Shown one piece after another: positions 27,440-37,697 of a stretch of 52,194 nucleotides of DNA. This DNA is from Isotricha intestinalis (Eukaryota > Ciliophora > Litostomatea > Vestibuliferida > Isotrichidae). A program made the translations under genes and the position numbers. The stretch lies in contig JAJJLU010003563.1 in assembly GCA_023807065.1 (NCBI GenBank), forward strand, positions 1 through 52,194, read 5' to 3'. The notes below the pieces were generated by a model. It was not told the origin of the DNA, ran no database searches, and was given only the letters and a program-made list of their open reading frames with translations. Numbering within the stretch: the first letter of the stretch is position 1; each line of letters opens with the position of its first letter.

Positions 27440-30184
27440 TTAATCTTCACTATAAATTTTTTTTTTCATATAAGAAGAACTAATACCCATATTATAATTT
27501 TGAATAATTTCTTGTATAACTTCATTTTTTTTTTGAACATTATCTTTCATAACTTGAACTTCAAAAATACCATAAACAGGTCTATGATCAGAATCTTGAA
27601 ATTCTTCATCCATAACACTGTGATATTCTAATCCAATAATATTTTGATGTTTATTGTTTTTTTTATATAATATTCTATCACACCAAGAAGGATTTCTTTT
27701 TTTACCACTTTTCTTTAAATTATTATCTAAATTTTCATTTAAAGTATAATCAAATTCATTTGAATCAATACAATATTTATAAGTTGGTTGAAAATTAATT
27801 TCCATTTCATTTAATATATCTAATTCCATTGTAGCCTTTCTAGATTTATTTAATTGATCATAATCTAATAATGTTTTCCAATCACTTTTACCTTTCACAA
27901 AGTCTTTAAAATTTTCATAATTTGTGTCAATTCTGAAATTTAAGTCTCCAAATATGAAAAAAATATCACTGTTTCTAAAAAGTAAATTTGAATTTTCTAA
28001 AGATTGAATGTTATTGTTTGAAAGATAATTATTTAAAGTTAAAATTTCTGAATCATCTTTGTTCTGATTAAAATTATTAGAATTCTTTTTCTCAATAGAA
28101 GAAATCAGTTTAAAATCTAAAATATCAATTAATTGATTTATTCTATTTTTATTTTTTTCTGCTCCAGCACATAAATGAGAACAAGAAACAGAAATAATAG
28201 TATTATTATAATTAAAACTAAAAATACAACTTCCTTTATTTCCCGAAGTTCCACCTAATCCAGTTTTAATATATTCTGTGATAAAAGGAGAATCTTTTAT
28301 ATAATCAAGATCAGATGATTTTATAAAAACAAAAAAAGCAATTCCTCCTAAACACATTTCTCCAATTTTCATATAATTTATTTCTTTATATGAATTTATT
28401 ACTTTGCATATTCTATTATTCCATATATCAAATAATTTGTGTTTATCTGGTGAAACTACATTTACTGCATTTAACATTATGACTTCTTGAAAACCTATAA
28501 AATATATATTTGGCATTTTTTCTAAAGGAAGTAATAATAATTTTTCTAAAGAAAAATCATTATTATTTGTTGCACCTGCATTCCAGGTTGCAATATATAC
28601 CTTTATTTTTGATTTATCGGCATATAATGTCTGATAATTTTTTATTTGATTGTATATTGGAATTTTTCTTTGTTGAGAATTAAATAATATTTCTAAATTT
28701 CTTTGATATATTCTTATTTTATCTTCTTCAGTATGAATTGTTTTATATTGTTTAATTAATTTTGTATAATTATATTTCCATATTAATTTAAATTTTTCTG
28801 TGAACTCATTTCCTTTTCCCATATAATTATTGTTCCATATTATTTTTTCTTCTGAATTGCTTTTTGATAAATCTTTGCCTAAAACATCTACATTTTTTCC
28901 TAGAATTGATTCAATATCTAATTCATTTTTACTTGTTTTTACTTTTTCAATTATATTTTGAATAACTGAAAAAGCAATTATCATTGAAAATTCATTTATT
29001 TTTTCAAAATCAGTTCCAATTAAACTGAAAATTCCTAATTGTTTTTTTTTTATTCTATATTGTTCTCTTTCCATTTCTTTTTCAAAGTCTGTTTTTGTTA
29101 AACTTTGAAATTCATTTTCATTATAACCAAATAAATTAATTAAATCCGTAATTCTTTTTAAAAAATTTTTAATATTATCATCTTTGACAATAAGAAAATA
29201 TTTGAATTTATTTTTGTAAGCATCTTGATTAGATAATAACAATTTAAGAAACTTTTCTTGATAAACAGTATTCATATCATTATTAAGAGAAATAAAAGCA
29301 ATTAATTTATATTCATCAAATTTTTCTTTCATATATTCTCTAAAAGATTTTTTAACCTTATTAGACTTTTGTTTTTCTTCTGGAATAAAATATACAGGAA
29401 TTGAGCCAGAAAGAATAAGATAAGAAAACCACGTATTATAATTAAATATAAATATTGATTCTGTTTCAACTTGATTTGCAACATTACTATATTTTCCTAA
29501 ACCTCTTTTTAAATTTTCTATTCCAAATCCCCAAATATATCTTCTTGAAATTATAATATAATCTATTATGTCTTCTTTTATTTCATATGTTAATTTTTCT
29601 ACATTACCATAAATACAAGATGAAATAAAATGATCTAAATATAATTTATCATTATATTCTTGTAAATTTTTATGATAGTGAATGAAATTTCTAATGAATT
29701 TTAAATTTGCTAAAAAATTTGTATTTGATTCTAATATTGAATCATATAAATCACTTTTTAATTCTTTTTTTATTTGATATTGGGCACTTTGACTATTAGA
29801 TAAATCATATTTATTTGAAAAAAAAAAACCATTAATAATTATTTCTTTTAATTCATCTAATTTTTCTTCATTTTCACATAATTTATTTGTTCTTAAAGAA
29901 TCTAAAGAAATAAACCCAACATTAGTAATTTTATATATTTCACAATAATCAAATGAAAAAATTTCTTCTGATTCACTAATGAAAACTAAATAATTAAAAT
30001 TATTAACATTAATTATTCCTATTATTCCATCACATTCAAGTAATTTTTTATTTATTTCTATGTGTTCTTTGAAATGAGTCATCTGTAAACCTTTATAATA
30101 AATGTTTAATGCTTCTCTTGTAAAATTATTTTTTATTGTTATATATTCTGAATTTTCATAAATTGAAAAATATTTTATATTCAT
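27440..30184 (-). CDS. Synaptojanin-like protein: dead SAC domain plus inositol 5-phosphatase
   Basis: The protein has 914 aa. The N-terminal half is a SAC domain, recognised by NVANQVETE (233-241) and the fold around it. The catalytic CX5R(T/S) loop, expected near 385-395, instead reads GIFSLIGTDFEK with neither Cys nor Arg, so this half should be inactive. The C-terminal half (about 528-875) is a complete 5-phosphatase: WNAG (534-537), GFQE with E567, FGDLNFR (745-751), PSWCDRIL (832-839) and SDHRPV (865-870). It should remove the 5-phosphate from PI(4,5)P2 or PI(3,4,5)P3 at the plasma membrane or endosomes. Yeast Inp51 shows the same pairing of inactive SAC and active 5-phosphatase. No proline-rich tail is present. 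Confidence 0.9.
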   Translation of the reverse strand: MNIKYFSIYENSEYITIKNNFTREALNIYYKGLQMTHFKEHIEINKKLLECDGIIGIINVNNFNYLVFISESEEIFSFDYCEIYKITNVGFISLDSLRTNKLCENEEKLDELKEIIINGFFFSNKYDLSNSQSAQYQIKKELKSDLYDSILESNTNFLANLKFIRNFIHYHKNLQEYNDKLYLDHFISSCIYGNVEKLTYEIKEDIIDYIIISRRYIWGFGIENLKRGLGKYSNVANQVETESIFIFNYNTWFSYLILSGSIPVYFIPEEKQKSNKVKKSFREYMKEKFDEYKLIAFISLNNDMNTVYQEKFLKLLLSNQDAYKNKFKYFLIVKDDNIKNFLKRITDLINLFGYNENEFQSLTKTDFEKEMEREQYRIKKKQLGIFSLIGTDFEKINEFSMIIAFSVIQNIIEKVKTSKNELDIESILGKNVDVLGKDLSKSNSEEKIIWNNNYMGKGNEFTEKFKLIWKYNYTKLIKQYKTIHTEEDKIRIYQRNLEILFNSQQRKIPIYNQIKNYQTLYADKSKIKVYIATWNAGATNNNDFSLEKLLLLPLEKMPNIYFIGFQEVIMLNAVNVVSPDKHKLFDIWNNRICKVINSYKEINYMKIGEMCLGGIAFFVFIKSSDLDYIKDSPFITEYIKTGLGGTSGNKGSCIFSFNYNNTIISVSCSHLCAGAEKNKNRINQLIDILDFKLISSIEKKNSNNFNQNKDDSEILTLNNYLSNNNIQSLENSNLLFRNSDIFFIFGDLNFRIDTNYENFKDFVKGKSDWKTLLDYDQLNKSRKATMELDILNEMEINFQPTYKYCIDSNEFDYTLNENLDNNLKKSGKKRNPSWCDRILYKKNNKHQNIIGLEYHSVMDEEFQDSDHRPVYGIFEVQVMKDNVQKKNEVIQEIIQNYNMGISSSYMKKKIYSED

Positions 30185-30808
30185 TTCTATTAATATTTAT
30201 TATTGAATGAAAATTTTATTTTTCTTTAAAGCTTATATATATAATTAATTAAAAAAATGAAATAATTATTGTAAATTCCATAAAACGATTAAAAATATTA
30301 TTATTTAATTGCTAAGTTTATATAGTACTTAATAAATAAAGAATGGATTAATTGTAAATAGATTTAATTTTAGTCTAATAAAGAAAAATTATGAAATAAA
30401 TATGCATGTAATAGAATTAAAATTATCATGAAAAAATTAGATATATTATAATTAGTAATTTATTCTCAATTTTTTTAAAGAACGATAATATTATTTTAAT
30501 TTAATAATATTAATATCATTTAATTCGTTTATTCTCTATGTTTTAATCTAGAATCCTGAAAAATTGATTTTATTTTTAACAATAGTCTTATTTATTTTTT
30601 GTACTTTTCTCCCTTTTGATGAAATTAATTCTTATTGATTATCGCTTGTAACTAAAATACTTTGAACTTTATTCATAGAATTATAGAAATTTACATTTAT
30701 GTATTTTTGAATATTTTTTATATTTAAAACCTTTAATTTTGTCCCTTAATATTTAATTTTTAATTTTAATTAATTATTTTATTTTTTTAATTTTTATATA
30801 TTTAATTT
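30185..30808. other. Divergent intergenic region, no intact gene
   Basis: The 624 nt separate the divergent synaptojanin-like and UFL1 genes and must hold both promoters. On the minus strand at about 30530-30720 a frame with several in-frame stops gives short protein-like runs (FHQKGEKYKK, FQDSRLKHRE). Stop density is about what random A/T-rich DNA gives, so I do not call a pseudogene. Nothing else is seen. Confidence 0.4.
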
Positions 30809-33046
30809 ATGGATCTTCAAAGTTTAAAAAATCGGTTTATGGCAATACAAAGTTCACAAAGTTCATTTAAATTAAGTGAAAGAACTGTTGTGGAAATTTT
30901 AAATAAAATTGCAAAGAGAGGAAAAGTTAAATTACTTCATACCATCACTGGAAAAGAATATGTAGTTGATGGAAAAGTAAATTTTGAAATTTTAGAACAA
31001 ATTAAAAAGCATAAAAGAATATCAACTGCGGAATTAAGTAAAATTTTAGAATTACCAATTAATATAATTGAAAAGAAAACCGAAGAAGTTTTACAAAAAA
31101 ATAAAAATCTAACATCAGTAGATGGAAAAATAATGACTAATGAATATTTAAATAAAATAACAAATGAAATAATAAGTATAATAGAAACAAATGGAAGTGC
31201 ATCAATAGCAGACTTATCAAATAAATTTGAGTTGTCTATAGATTTTATGAAAAAATTATTAAAAGAAAAAGTAAGTGATTCTTCAATTAAAAATGCAAAA
31301 TTATATCCAACAAGAATAATAACAGATTATTATATAGAATTAGAAACAAAAAAAATTCGTCCTGCCTTAATAGCTTCAATAACTCCTATTTATATATCAA
31401 ATATAACATCAAAATATAATATTGATGAAATGTTAATAAATGATATTATTGATAATTTAATAAAGGAAGGAGAGTTAAAAGGAGAATTTAGAAGTAATCA
31501 ATATGAATCAGCTTTATTTTCTTCTTCTCAAGATGAATATTTAAAAGGTGAATTATTACAAAATAATTATATTGATTATAGTAAATTAAAAAATATTGGT
31601 ATTACACAAGATGGTGAAGAATATTTAAAAAATTTAGCTGAAAGAGATAATGATTTTAGTGAAGGAGTTTTTTTACAAGATTATTTAATTTCTGGAGTTT
31701 TGAAAAATAATTTTGAAGGAATTTTAAATGATAATTTAAATAAGAATTTACCCTTAAATTATAATTCTGTTTTCTTTTTTGATATTGATAAAAATGATTC
31801 AAATACTCTTTTAGATAGTATTGGAATGAATCCTTCTGATTTTATTTATAAAAATAATAATATAATTTCAAATTCAATAATTGATAATTTTGTTAATGAA
31901 AATAAAGAGAATTTAAAAGAAATTGCGAGTAAAGTTTATAATGATTATCTTGAAAAAATGGAAAAAATAAAAAAAGAAAAGGAAAAAGAAAAAGAAGATG
32001 AAAAAGAAGATAAGAAAAAAAATAAAAAAAGAAGAAAAGACAAAAAAGGAAAAGAACAAAATGAAGAAAATGATTTTGAAATTGATATAGAATTAAAAAA
32101 AAAAGATATAGAAGTATTTAAAAATAAAATATTATCAAATCATTCATTTGATGATTTAAATGATAAAAATGAAACTTTATCAGTAATTTTTGATATGAAA
32201 ATTTTACCAAAATTAAATAAAATTTTTTCAAATCATGTGAATGAATTTATTAAAGAAAAAAAAAATGCACCTGAGATAACAGATAAAAATACTCTTTTAG
32301 GTAATATTGATAGTAATTATTTATATCTTAAATTAGTTCAAAAAAATTTAGATATATTATCTTCATATGGAAAAGGAGATGAATTTGAAAGATCAATAAA
32401 AGCAATAATTGCTTATTTTTCAAAAAAAGAAATGACCAATTTATTAAAAGATATATTAATATTTCAAATAATTCATATGAAATTAAAATTAAACACCACT
32501 AAATTAAATACACATACTGAAAGAAATTCTTTTATTGGAGTTTTTCCTGATGATGAAATGAGAGATTTATTTAATAATTTAAATGATTGTATTCAAAATA
32601 AAAATTTAAATAAATTTGTTGATTTATTAACTGAAAATGAAAAAAATATTGCTGTTTCTCTCCCTATTTATGATAAAAAAGCTGAAAAAACTCAAATTGA
32701 AAAATTTAATAAAGAAATTCATGATATTATCAATGATAAAATAGATAAAATTGATAAGTTAAATTATAAAAATTACTTAGATTTGTTTTGTGCGGTTTGT
32801 AATTATGCTATGAGTAAAAAAGGTTTTCATTTAAGATTACCAAGCGAACAATGGGTTATTAATATTTATTTTAATTTGTTACAAGAAAGTAATTTAGGAT
32901 ATTCTGATATAGCTAAATTAGTATATAAAATAAATTCAATTTTAAATAACCCCAAAGAAAGAATTAAACCAGAAGATTTATTCGATGATAATCAAGAAGA
33001 TTTATCTCAACTTTTAAAAGAAATATATGATACAATAAATAAATAA
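30809..33046 (+). CDS. UFL1: E3 UFM1-protein ligase 1 (UFL1)
   Basis: The protein has 745 aa, against about 794 in human. The N-terminal half follows UFL1 throughout: QSSFKLSERTVVEILNKI, then HTITGKEYVV and a chain of winged-helix-like segments. Further matches are MTNEYLNKITNEI, NGSASIADLSNKFEL, the RIITDYYIE element and SITPIYISNITSKY. A Lys/Glu-rich stretch (about 385-420) separates this from the helical C-terminal domain. UFL1 is the scaffold E3 that transfers the ubiquitin-like modifier UFM1 to targets at the ER, including ribosomal protein uL24 (RPL26), with DDRGK1 and CDK5RAP3. It has no RING or HECT domain. Its presence implies a UFM1 pathway in this organism. Confidence 0.9.
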   Translation: MDLQSLKNRFMAIQSSQSSFKLSERTVVEILNKIAKRGKVKLLHTITGKEYVVDGKVNFEILEQIKKHKRISTAELSKILELPINIIEKKTEEVLQKNKNLTSVDGKIMTNEYLNKITNEIISIIETNGSASIADLSNKFELSIDFMKKLLKEKVSDSSIKNAKLYPTRIITDYYIELETKKIRPALIASITPIYISNITSKYNIDEMLINDIIDNLIKEGELKGEFRSNQYESALFSSSQDEYLKGELLQNNYIDYSKLKNIGITQDGEEYLKNLAERDNDFSEGVFLQDYLISGVLKNNFEGILNDNLNKNLPLNYNSVFFFDIDKNDSNTLLDSIGMNPSDFIYKNNNIISNSIIDNFVNENKENLKEIASKVYNDYLEKMEKIKKEKEKEKEDEKEDKKKNKKRRKDKKGKEQNEENDFEIDIELKKKDIEVFKNKILSNHSFDDLNDKNETLSVIFDMKILPKLNKIFSNHVNEFIKEKKNAPEITDKNTLLGNIDSNYLYLKLVQKNLDILSSYGKGDEFERSIKAIIAYFSKKEMTNLLKDILIFQIIHMKLKLNTTKLNTHTERNSFIGVFPDDEMRDLFNNLNDCIQNKNLNKFVDLLTENEKNIAVSLPIYDKKAEKTQIEKFNKEIHDIINDKIDKIDKLNYKNYLDLFCAVCNYAMSKKGFHLRLPSEQWVINIYFNLLQESNLGYSDIAKLVYKINSILNNPKERIKPEDLFDDNQEDLSQLLKEIYDTINK

Positions 33047-33576
33047 ATAAAATATAATAATATTTAAATAATTAATTTTGAGATTTTAAAAATGAACTTT
33101 ATTTTACAATTTATACAATAAATATTTTTGAATTATTTATTCATCACAAAAAGCCTAATTATTTTTCAATAAATAAAGAAAATTTTGAATATTTTAAAAT
33201 ACTTTTTAATTGAATGATTTTATAATGAATTTAATACAATTTTTTCATAAAACTTAAAAAATCTAAAAGTTTTTAATAAACATAATCATTCATACATAAA
33301 ATTCCCAAATAATATCTCATATATTTATTTCTTTTAAAAAATTATTTTCAATGATTCTATCTATTTATAAGCATCATATTAAACTATTTTCAGTTGTTTA
33401 TCTTTCTGATATATTTATATTTAATATATCATATTTTAAAATTTCATCAATCTTTTCTTCATGAAATAATACCCTTAATAATGATGGTAATGATTACTTT
33501 GAAGATAGAAATAATTTTTTTTAATTAAATTAAATAATTATTTATTTAATTGTTTTTTAATTCATTATTTTGTTTA
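33047..33576 (-). pseudogene. Possible gene relic in a long gap
   Basis: From about 33535 down to 33125 one minus-strand frame gives protein-like segments separated by stops of all three kinds, without a frameshift. Examples are FHEEKIDEILKYDILNINIS, IDRIIENNFLKEINI and DIIWEFYV. In the first 48 codons G is concentrated at the first codon position, as in real genes here (GAA and GAT codons). Overall stop density is no lower than chance. It lies downstream of, and in a different frame from, the membrane protein gene ending at 33577. This may be a decayed gene or mere composition, and no family is recognised. Confidence 0.27.
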
Positions 33577-34227
33577 TTAAGAAATTTTAGTTGTAGTAGG
33601 ATTGTATTTTTTATAGTTAAATGTATATACCATATAACTAAAAACTATCCATGTACAATATAAATTTATCAATGAACCTGAGGACAAACCTAATATTATT
33701 CCTATAAATGCATTTATTGGATAATGATGAGTTTGAACATCAATGATTAAAATTTTACCACTAATAAAAATTTTAAATCCTAAATGAAAAAGGAAAATAT
33801 AATATGCAATTGTTGTTATTGTTCTTGATAATTTAAAAAGAGATAAATATAATAAAAAAGAAGTAATAATACAAATAAAATTTATGATTAAATCATAATC
33901 AATTTTTGATTCAAAATATATATGATTATATGATGAAGATATTGCTCTTAAAGCATAAATAATTGAAACCATTCTTATCATAATTTTTAATGATAAACCA
34001 ATTGATTCTTTATATATTTTATAAGGTTTGAATAAAAATAAAAATTTAAATTTAAATGGATTTAGAAATAATTTGTCAATTTCATTTTTTTGCTTTTTAT
34101 TTTCCAAATTTGTATTTGAATTTGAATTAGAAATTTTCGGAAGATTTATATCATGATGATTATGTAGAATATTATAAGTTTTTAATTTTGGTTTATGAAA
34201 TGGTTTTTTTAATAAATTTGATTTCAT
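33577..34227 (-). CDS. Multi-pass membrane protein, unknown
   Basis: The protein has 216 aa. About 75 basic and polar residues precede four or five hydrophobic spans between about 80 and 205 (for example IINFICIITSFLLYLSLF, IAYYIFLFHLGFKIFI, AFIGIILGLSSGSLINLY). A short basic C-terminus follows. There is no signal peptide. The Gly/Ser-rich span IGIILGLSSGS could line a helix-packing surface. I do not recognise a family or transport function. Both flanking gaps exceed 500 nt, unusual in this dense window. Confidence 0.65.
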   Translation of the reverse strand: MKSNLLKKPFHKPKLKTYNILHNHHDINLPKISNSNSNTNLENKKQKNEIDKLFLNPFKFKFLFLFKPYKIYKESIGLSLKIMIRMVSIIYALRAISSSYNHIYFESKIDYDLIINFICIITSFLLYLSLFKLSRTITTIAYYIFLFHLGFKIFISGKILIIDVQTHHYPINAFIGIILGLSSGSLINLYCTWIVFSYMVYTFNYKKYNPTTTKIS

Positions 34228-34895
34228 TTATAAATTATATATAATAAAAAATAAGATTGTAATTATTAAGTGAACTTTATTCCTAATATATTTTATAAAT
34301 AAAAAAAGATTATTTAGTTAATTAGGATAAAAATTATAATACTTTTTATTGTTTTTTGATTCTTAAAAAAAATTAATAATCTATATGTTACCTTACAATC
34401 AATTTAATAATTTTTAATATCTTTTTTTTGAACGTATTTAATATTTTGATTTCACAATTATAATCAAAAATTAGTTTATTTTTGTTTTGTTAATTGATAA
34501 AAAAACAGAAAATTGAGAAAAAAGACTTACGAAAACTGATAAAAAATTATACTCCATTTTTTATTATAATATATATCTAGTATTTATATCACTTTCCTGC
34601 ATTATTTAATTTCAACAAAAGATAAATTATATTTTAATTATGATTGAACCTATTTTAAAAAAGAATCATAATCTATAAATATAAATGAATCAATAATAGA
34701 TAAATAATTCATTCAAATAGTAAATAAATTAAAAAATAATAAAATTATATTTTCAAATATTAAAAAATAACATCAGTTCAAAACTATTTTTTTGAAAATA
34801 TGAATTTTAAATTGGAAACAAATTTTTAAATAATTTAAGATTATTTTTTTAAATTATAATTCATTTTTTTAAATAAATTTAAAAATAAAGAAATA
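34228..34895. other. Divergent intergenic region, no intact gene
   Basis: The 668 nt lie between two divergent genes. From about 34500 to 34860 on the plus strand a single frame has protein-like content broken by about eleven stops (ESxSININESIIDK and KLKNNKIIFSNIKK, where x is TAA in the first). It does not join the frame of the next gene. I treat this as uninformative. Promoters for both flanking genes must be here. Confidence 0.4.
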
Positions 34896-36737
34896 ATGCT
34901 AACTCATAGACATAATCTATCATCTACTTATAATCGAAATCAAAGTCTAAATAATCATTTAAGAAATATACATGTAAATCTCAAATCTTTTCATAAAAAA
35001 AGTAATAGAAGTTTTATTGATCATGTTAAAAATAAGAAAGAAAAAATAAATTTAATTAGATTATCTTTTCAAAGAGCTCATATTAGATTATATAAAAAAT
35101 ATAATTGTTTAAATGACAAATTTGAGTTAATAATTATGAAACACCTTCTAAATAATGCAAATACACATTTAGTAAGTGTATTTAAAGATCATATGATTAT
35201 GGATTATAAAGAAGAGTTTTTAAGGAGATATTATAATTTATATGAATGTACTCAAAGAATTCCAGAATTTTCTTTATATTATCACAATTATTTTCTTTTC
35301 TTTTGTAAACCAACTATATCAAATTTAAGATTAAATGATATATTATTAGATCACGAAGAAAAAAAAGCTGAATTATATTATAAAAAAAATTTAGTTAATG
35401 CAAAGGAAGAGATTGAATTATTTGATAATTCAAATTCAAAAGAATTTTTATATAATAATATAATTTTTAATAAATCTATTAAAGAATCAATTGATAAAGC
35501 AAAATTAACAAGTGAAAATAATTCAAATAATATTAATTTTGATAATACAAATAATATTATAAATAATGATTCATTAAATACTATAATTTTAACATATGAT
35601 TCTTTAAGAAATGAATTGATAGATAATAGTAAAAAAGAACAACAATCTGAAGATAATACATTATCAGAAATTATTAATCAATTTTATAACAAAAGAATAA
35701 AAAAAGTAGTTAATAAAAAACGCAAAATAGATACTAAAAGAAATGATTCAAAAAAAGATTCATCAAAAACACTTTTAAATAAAATATCAAAAGAAAAATT
35801 AGAAAATTACTTTAAAAAAGGAATTTTTTCAAATCCAAACACAAATACAATAATAAAACAAAAACCAAAAAGATTATCATCTCCTATAATAAATAATTAT
35901 AAATATAAACCAAAAACAAAAACAATATCAAGAAATAAAAATAATACATCACATAAAACAAATAGTTTATCAAAAGCAAAAACAACATTAACTGCAAGTA
36001 AATCTTTAATTAAAAGTCCAAATATTACAAAAAGTAGAAATTTAAGAAATGGATTATCAAGTTTATCTAGAGGAAATACAAATAATACTAATATTTCAAA
36101 TAAAACTAATACAATATATAAATCAACAACAACTTTTAATATTTCTAATTCTAAACAAAATATAAATCTAGTAAAAACTCAAAATGTAGAAAGAATTATT
36201 CAAAAATATCATTTTTCTAATTCTAACAATGGAAATAATAGAATGTCACAAAAAAGTTATGCTGATGAATTAAGTTGTAGTAATTATAATAAATCAGTTT
36301 GTAAAATATTAAAATTTAAAAAAACAGTTCCTAAATTAAATAAAAAAGTCAGTAAAAATAATATCAATGATGATTTTATTAATGTAGGTTTATCACTTTT
36401 AGTTGATGGAAATTCAACTTTAAAAAAGGGAGTTCATTATACAAGTTCAAATATTAATATTAATAAAAGCAATCATAATAATAATAAGAAAAATATTATA
36501 TGTGTGAAAGAGGGATTTAATAATAAAAATAAAAATAACGAAAATCAAAACTCCAAAAGTAACATTAAGAAAAATTCAAGAAATATAAATTTAAATAATA
36601 ATAATAGTATAAGTAAAACAAATGATAAAATAATTTCAAGTTATAATAACAAAAGTGTAAAAAACTTTAACTCCTTAAAGAGAAAAAAGACATCTTCATT
36701 AAATTTACATATATCTAAAAGCAAGGGGAAAGTTTAA
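34896..36737 (+). CDS. Basic Asn/Lys/Ser-rich protein with small N-terminal domain
   Basis: The protein has 613 aa. Only the first 170 residues look folded, with a notable block NTHLVSVFKDHMIMDYKEEF (about 89-108) followed by LRRYYNLYE and a Tyr/Phe-rich segment to about 145. This block looks like a conserved motif of protist proteins rather than random composition, but I cannot name it. Residues 190-613 are low-complexity, strongly basic and probably disordered, with many Ser/Thr that kinases could modify. A role in binding microtubules or nucleic acid through the basic tail is possible but unproven. Confidence 0.65.
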   Translation: MLTHRHNLSSTYNRNQSLNNHLRNIHVNLKSFHKKSNRSFIDHVKNKKEKINLIRLSFQRAHIRLYKKYNCLNDKFELIIMKHLLNNANTHLVSVFKDHMIMDYKEEFLRRYYNLYECTQRIPEFSLYYHNYFLFFCKPTISNLRLNDILLDHEEKKAELYYKKNLVNAKEEIELFDNSNSKEFLYNNIIFNKSIKESIDKAKLTSENNSNNINFDNTNNIINNDSLNTIILTYDSLRNELIDNSKKEQQSEDNTLSEIINQFYNKRIKKVVNKKRKIDTKRNDSKKDSSKTLLNKISKEKLENYFKKGIFSNPNTNTIIKQKPKRLSSPIINNYKYKPKTKTISRNKNNTSHKTNSLSKAKTTLTASKSLIKSPNITKSRNLRNGLSSLSRGNTNNTNISNKTNTIYKSTTTFNISNSKQNINLVKTQNVERIIQKYHFSNSNNGNNRMSQKSYADELSCSNYNKSVCKILKFKKTVPKLNKKVSKNNINDDFINVGLSLLVDGNSTLKKGVHYTSSNININKSNHNNNKKNIICVKEGFNNKNKNNENQNSKSNIKKNSRNINLNNNNSISKTNDKIISSYNNKSVKNFNSLKRKKTSSLNLHISKSKGKV

Positions 36738-36935
36738 AAATTTATAAATAACAATTAAAAATATAAATAATATAAATATTTAGATTTTTCGAAAAAAAAA
36801 TTTTTTAAAAAGTCAAAAAAAAAAATAAAAATAAAAAACATAAAAATTTTACTAATTTGATATAAAAAAAATGAAAGAATTTGTACAATTTTTAATGTAT
36901 TTATTGTTAGTTATAATATTTGTTATTTAATATTA

Positions 36936-37697
36936 TTAACATTTTTTACAAGAACCTCCTTTATCTTCATAAGGATTTATAGCTTCTAATTTAATATTGT
37001 CATCTTCATCCTCATTTAAAGAGGGAAGTTTATCATTAACACCATATTTAACATGTCCTTGATTTTTCAAAGTTTTTTCTTTCTTTTTTTTATCAAATTC
37101 TTTTCCTTGATAACTCTTAATAAAATTTTTATATAACATTTTTGCAATTTCCTTAAAAATTTCTTGTGAATTATCACCATGTTTAGCACTAGATTCGAAA
37201 ATTAAATCAATACCTTTATCAAATTTAAATTTCAAAGCTTCTTCTTTAGAAACTTCTCTAATATCACCTAAATCAATTTTATTACCAACTAAAATAGATT
37301 TAGCATCTTCAGGAGCATTATCTCTAAATTCATTATACCACATATCAGTATTTTTAAAAGAATTTTGATCAGCAATAGAATAAACTAAAATACAAGCATT
37401 TGCATTTTTATAAAATTTAGATAATAAAGAATGATATGCTTCTTGACCACAAGTATCCCATATTTGTAATAAAATAATTTGATTATCATATTTAATGTAT
37501 AATCCTAAAAATTCAAATCCTATTGTAGAAGGATTAGTCTCTGTAAATATGTCTTTTGCCGCTCTGAGAGCTAAACATGTTTTTCCTACTCCAGTATCTC
37601 CTATTATTATTAATTTGAATTTGAAGGATACTTTAAGTTTTGGGTCTTGAGGAATTATTTTACATTCATCTTCTGATTTTATATTAGGTTCTGACAT
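36936..37697 (-). CDS. Rab-family small GTPase
   Basis: The protein has 253 aa. GTPase motifs are complete: P-loop GDTGVGKT (33-40), TIGFEF in switch I (58-63), DTCGQE (81-86, usually DTAGQE), NKID (139-142) and SAK (170-172). The catalytic glutamine Q85 is kept, so it should hydrolyse GTP. Switch and interswitch sequence (LQIWDTCGQEAYHSLLSKFY) is Rab-like. The C-terminal tail is long, acidic and ends SCKKC, supplying cysteines for prenyl membrane anchoring, though CKKC is not a standard Rab ending. An N-terminal extension of about 25 residues is also present. It probably regulates a vesicle step; the subfamily is unclear. Confidence 0.9.
   Translation of the reverse strand: MSEPNIKSEDECKIIPQDPKLKVSFKFKLIIIGDTGVGKTCLALRAAKDIFTETNPSTIGFEFLGLYIKYDNQIILLQIWDTCGQEAYHSLLSKFYKNANACILVYSIADQNSFKNTDMWYNEFRDNAPEDAKSILVGNKIDLGDIREVSKEEALKFKFDKGIDLIFESSAKHGDNSQEIFKEIAKMLYKNFIKSYQGKEFDKKKKEKTLKNQGHVKYGVNDKLPSLNEDEDDNIKLEAINPYEDKGGSCKKC

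Noticed and set aside
30530..30720. Protein-like minus-strand frame in the gap between the synaptojanin-like gene and UFL1
   Set aside because: Stop codons occur at about the density expected for random A/T-rich DNA, and only short runs look coding.
34500..34860. Protein-like plus-strand frame upstream of the NTHLVSVFKD gene
   Set aside because: About eleven stops in 120 codons, composition mostly Ile/Lys/Asn/Phe, and not in frame with the downstream gene, so neither an exon nor a clear relic.
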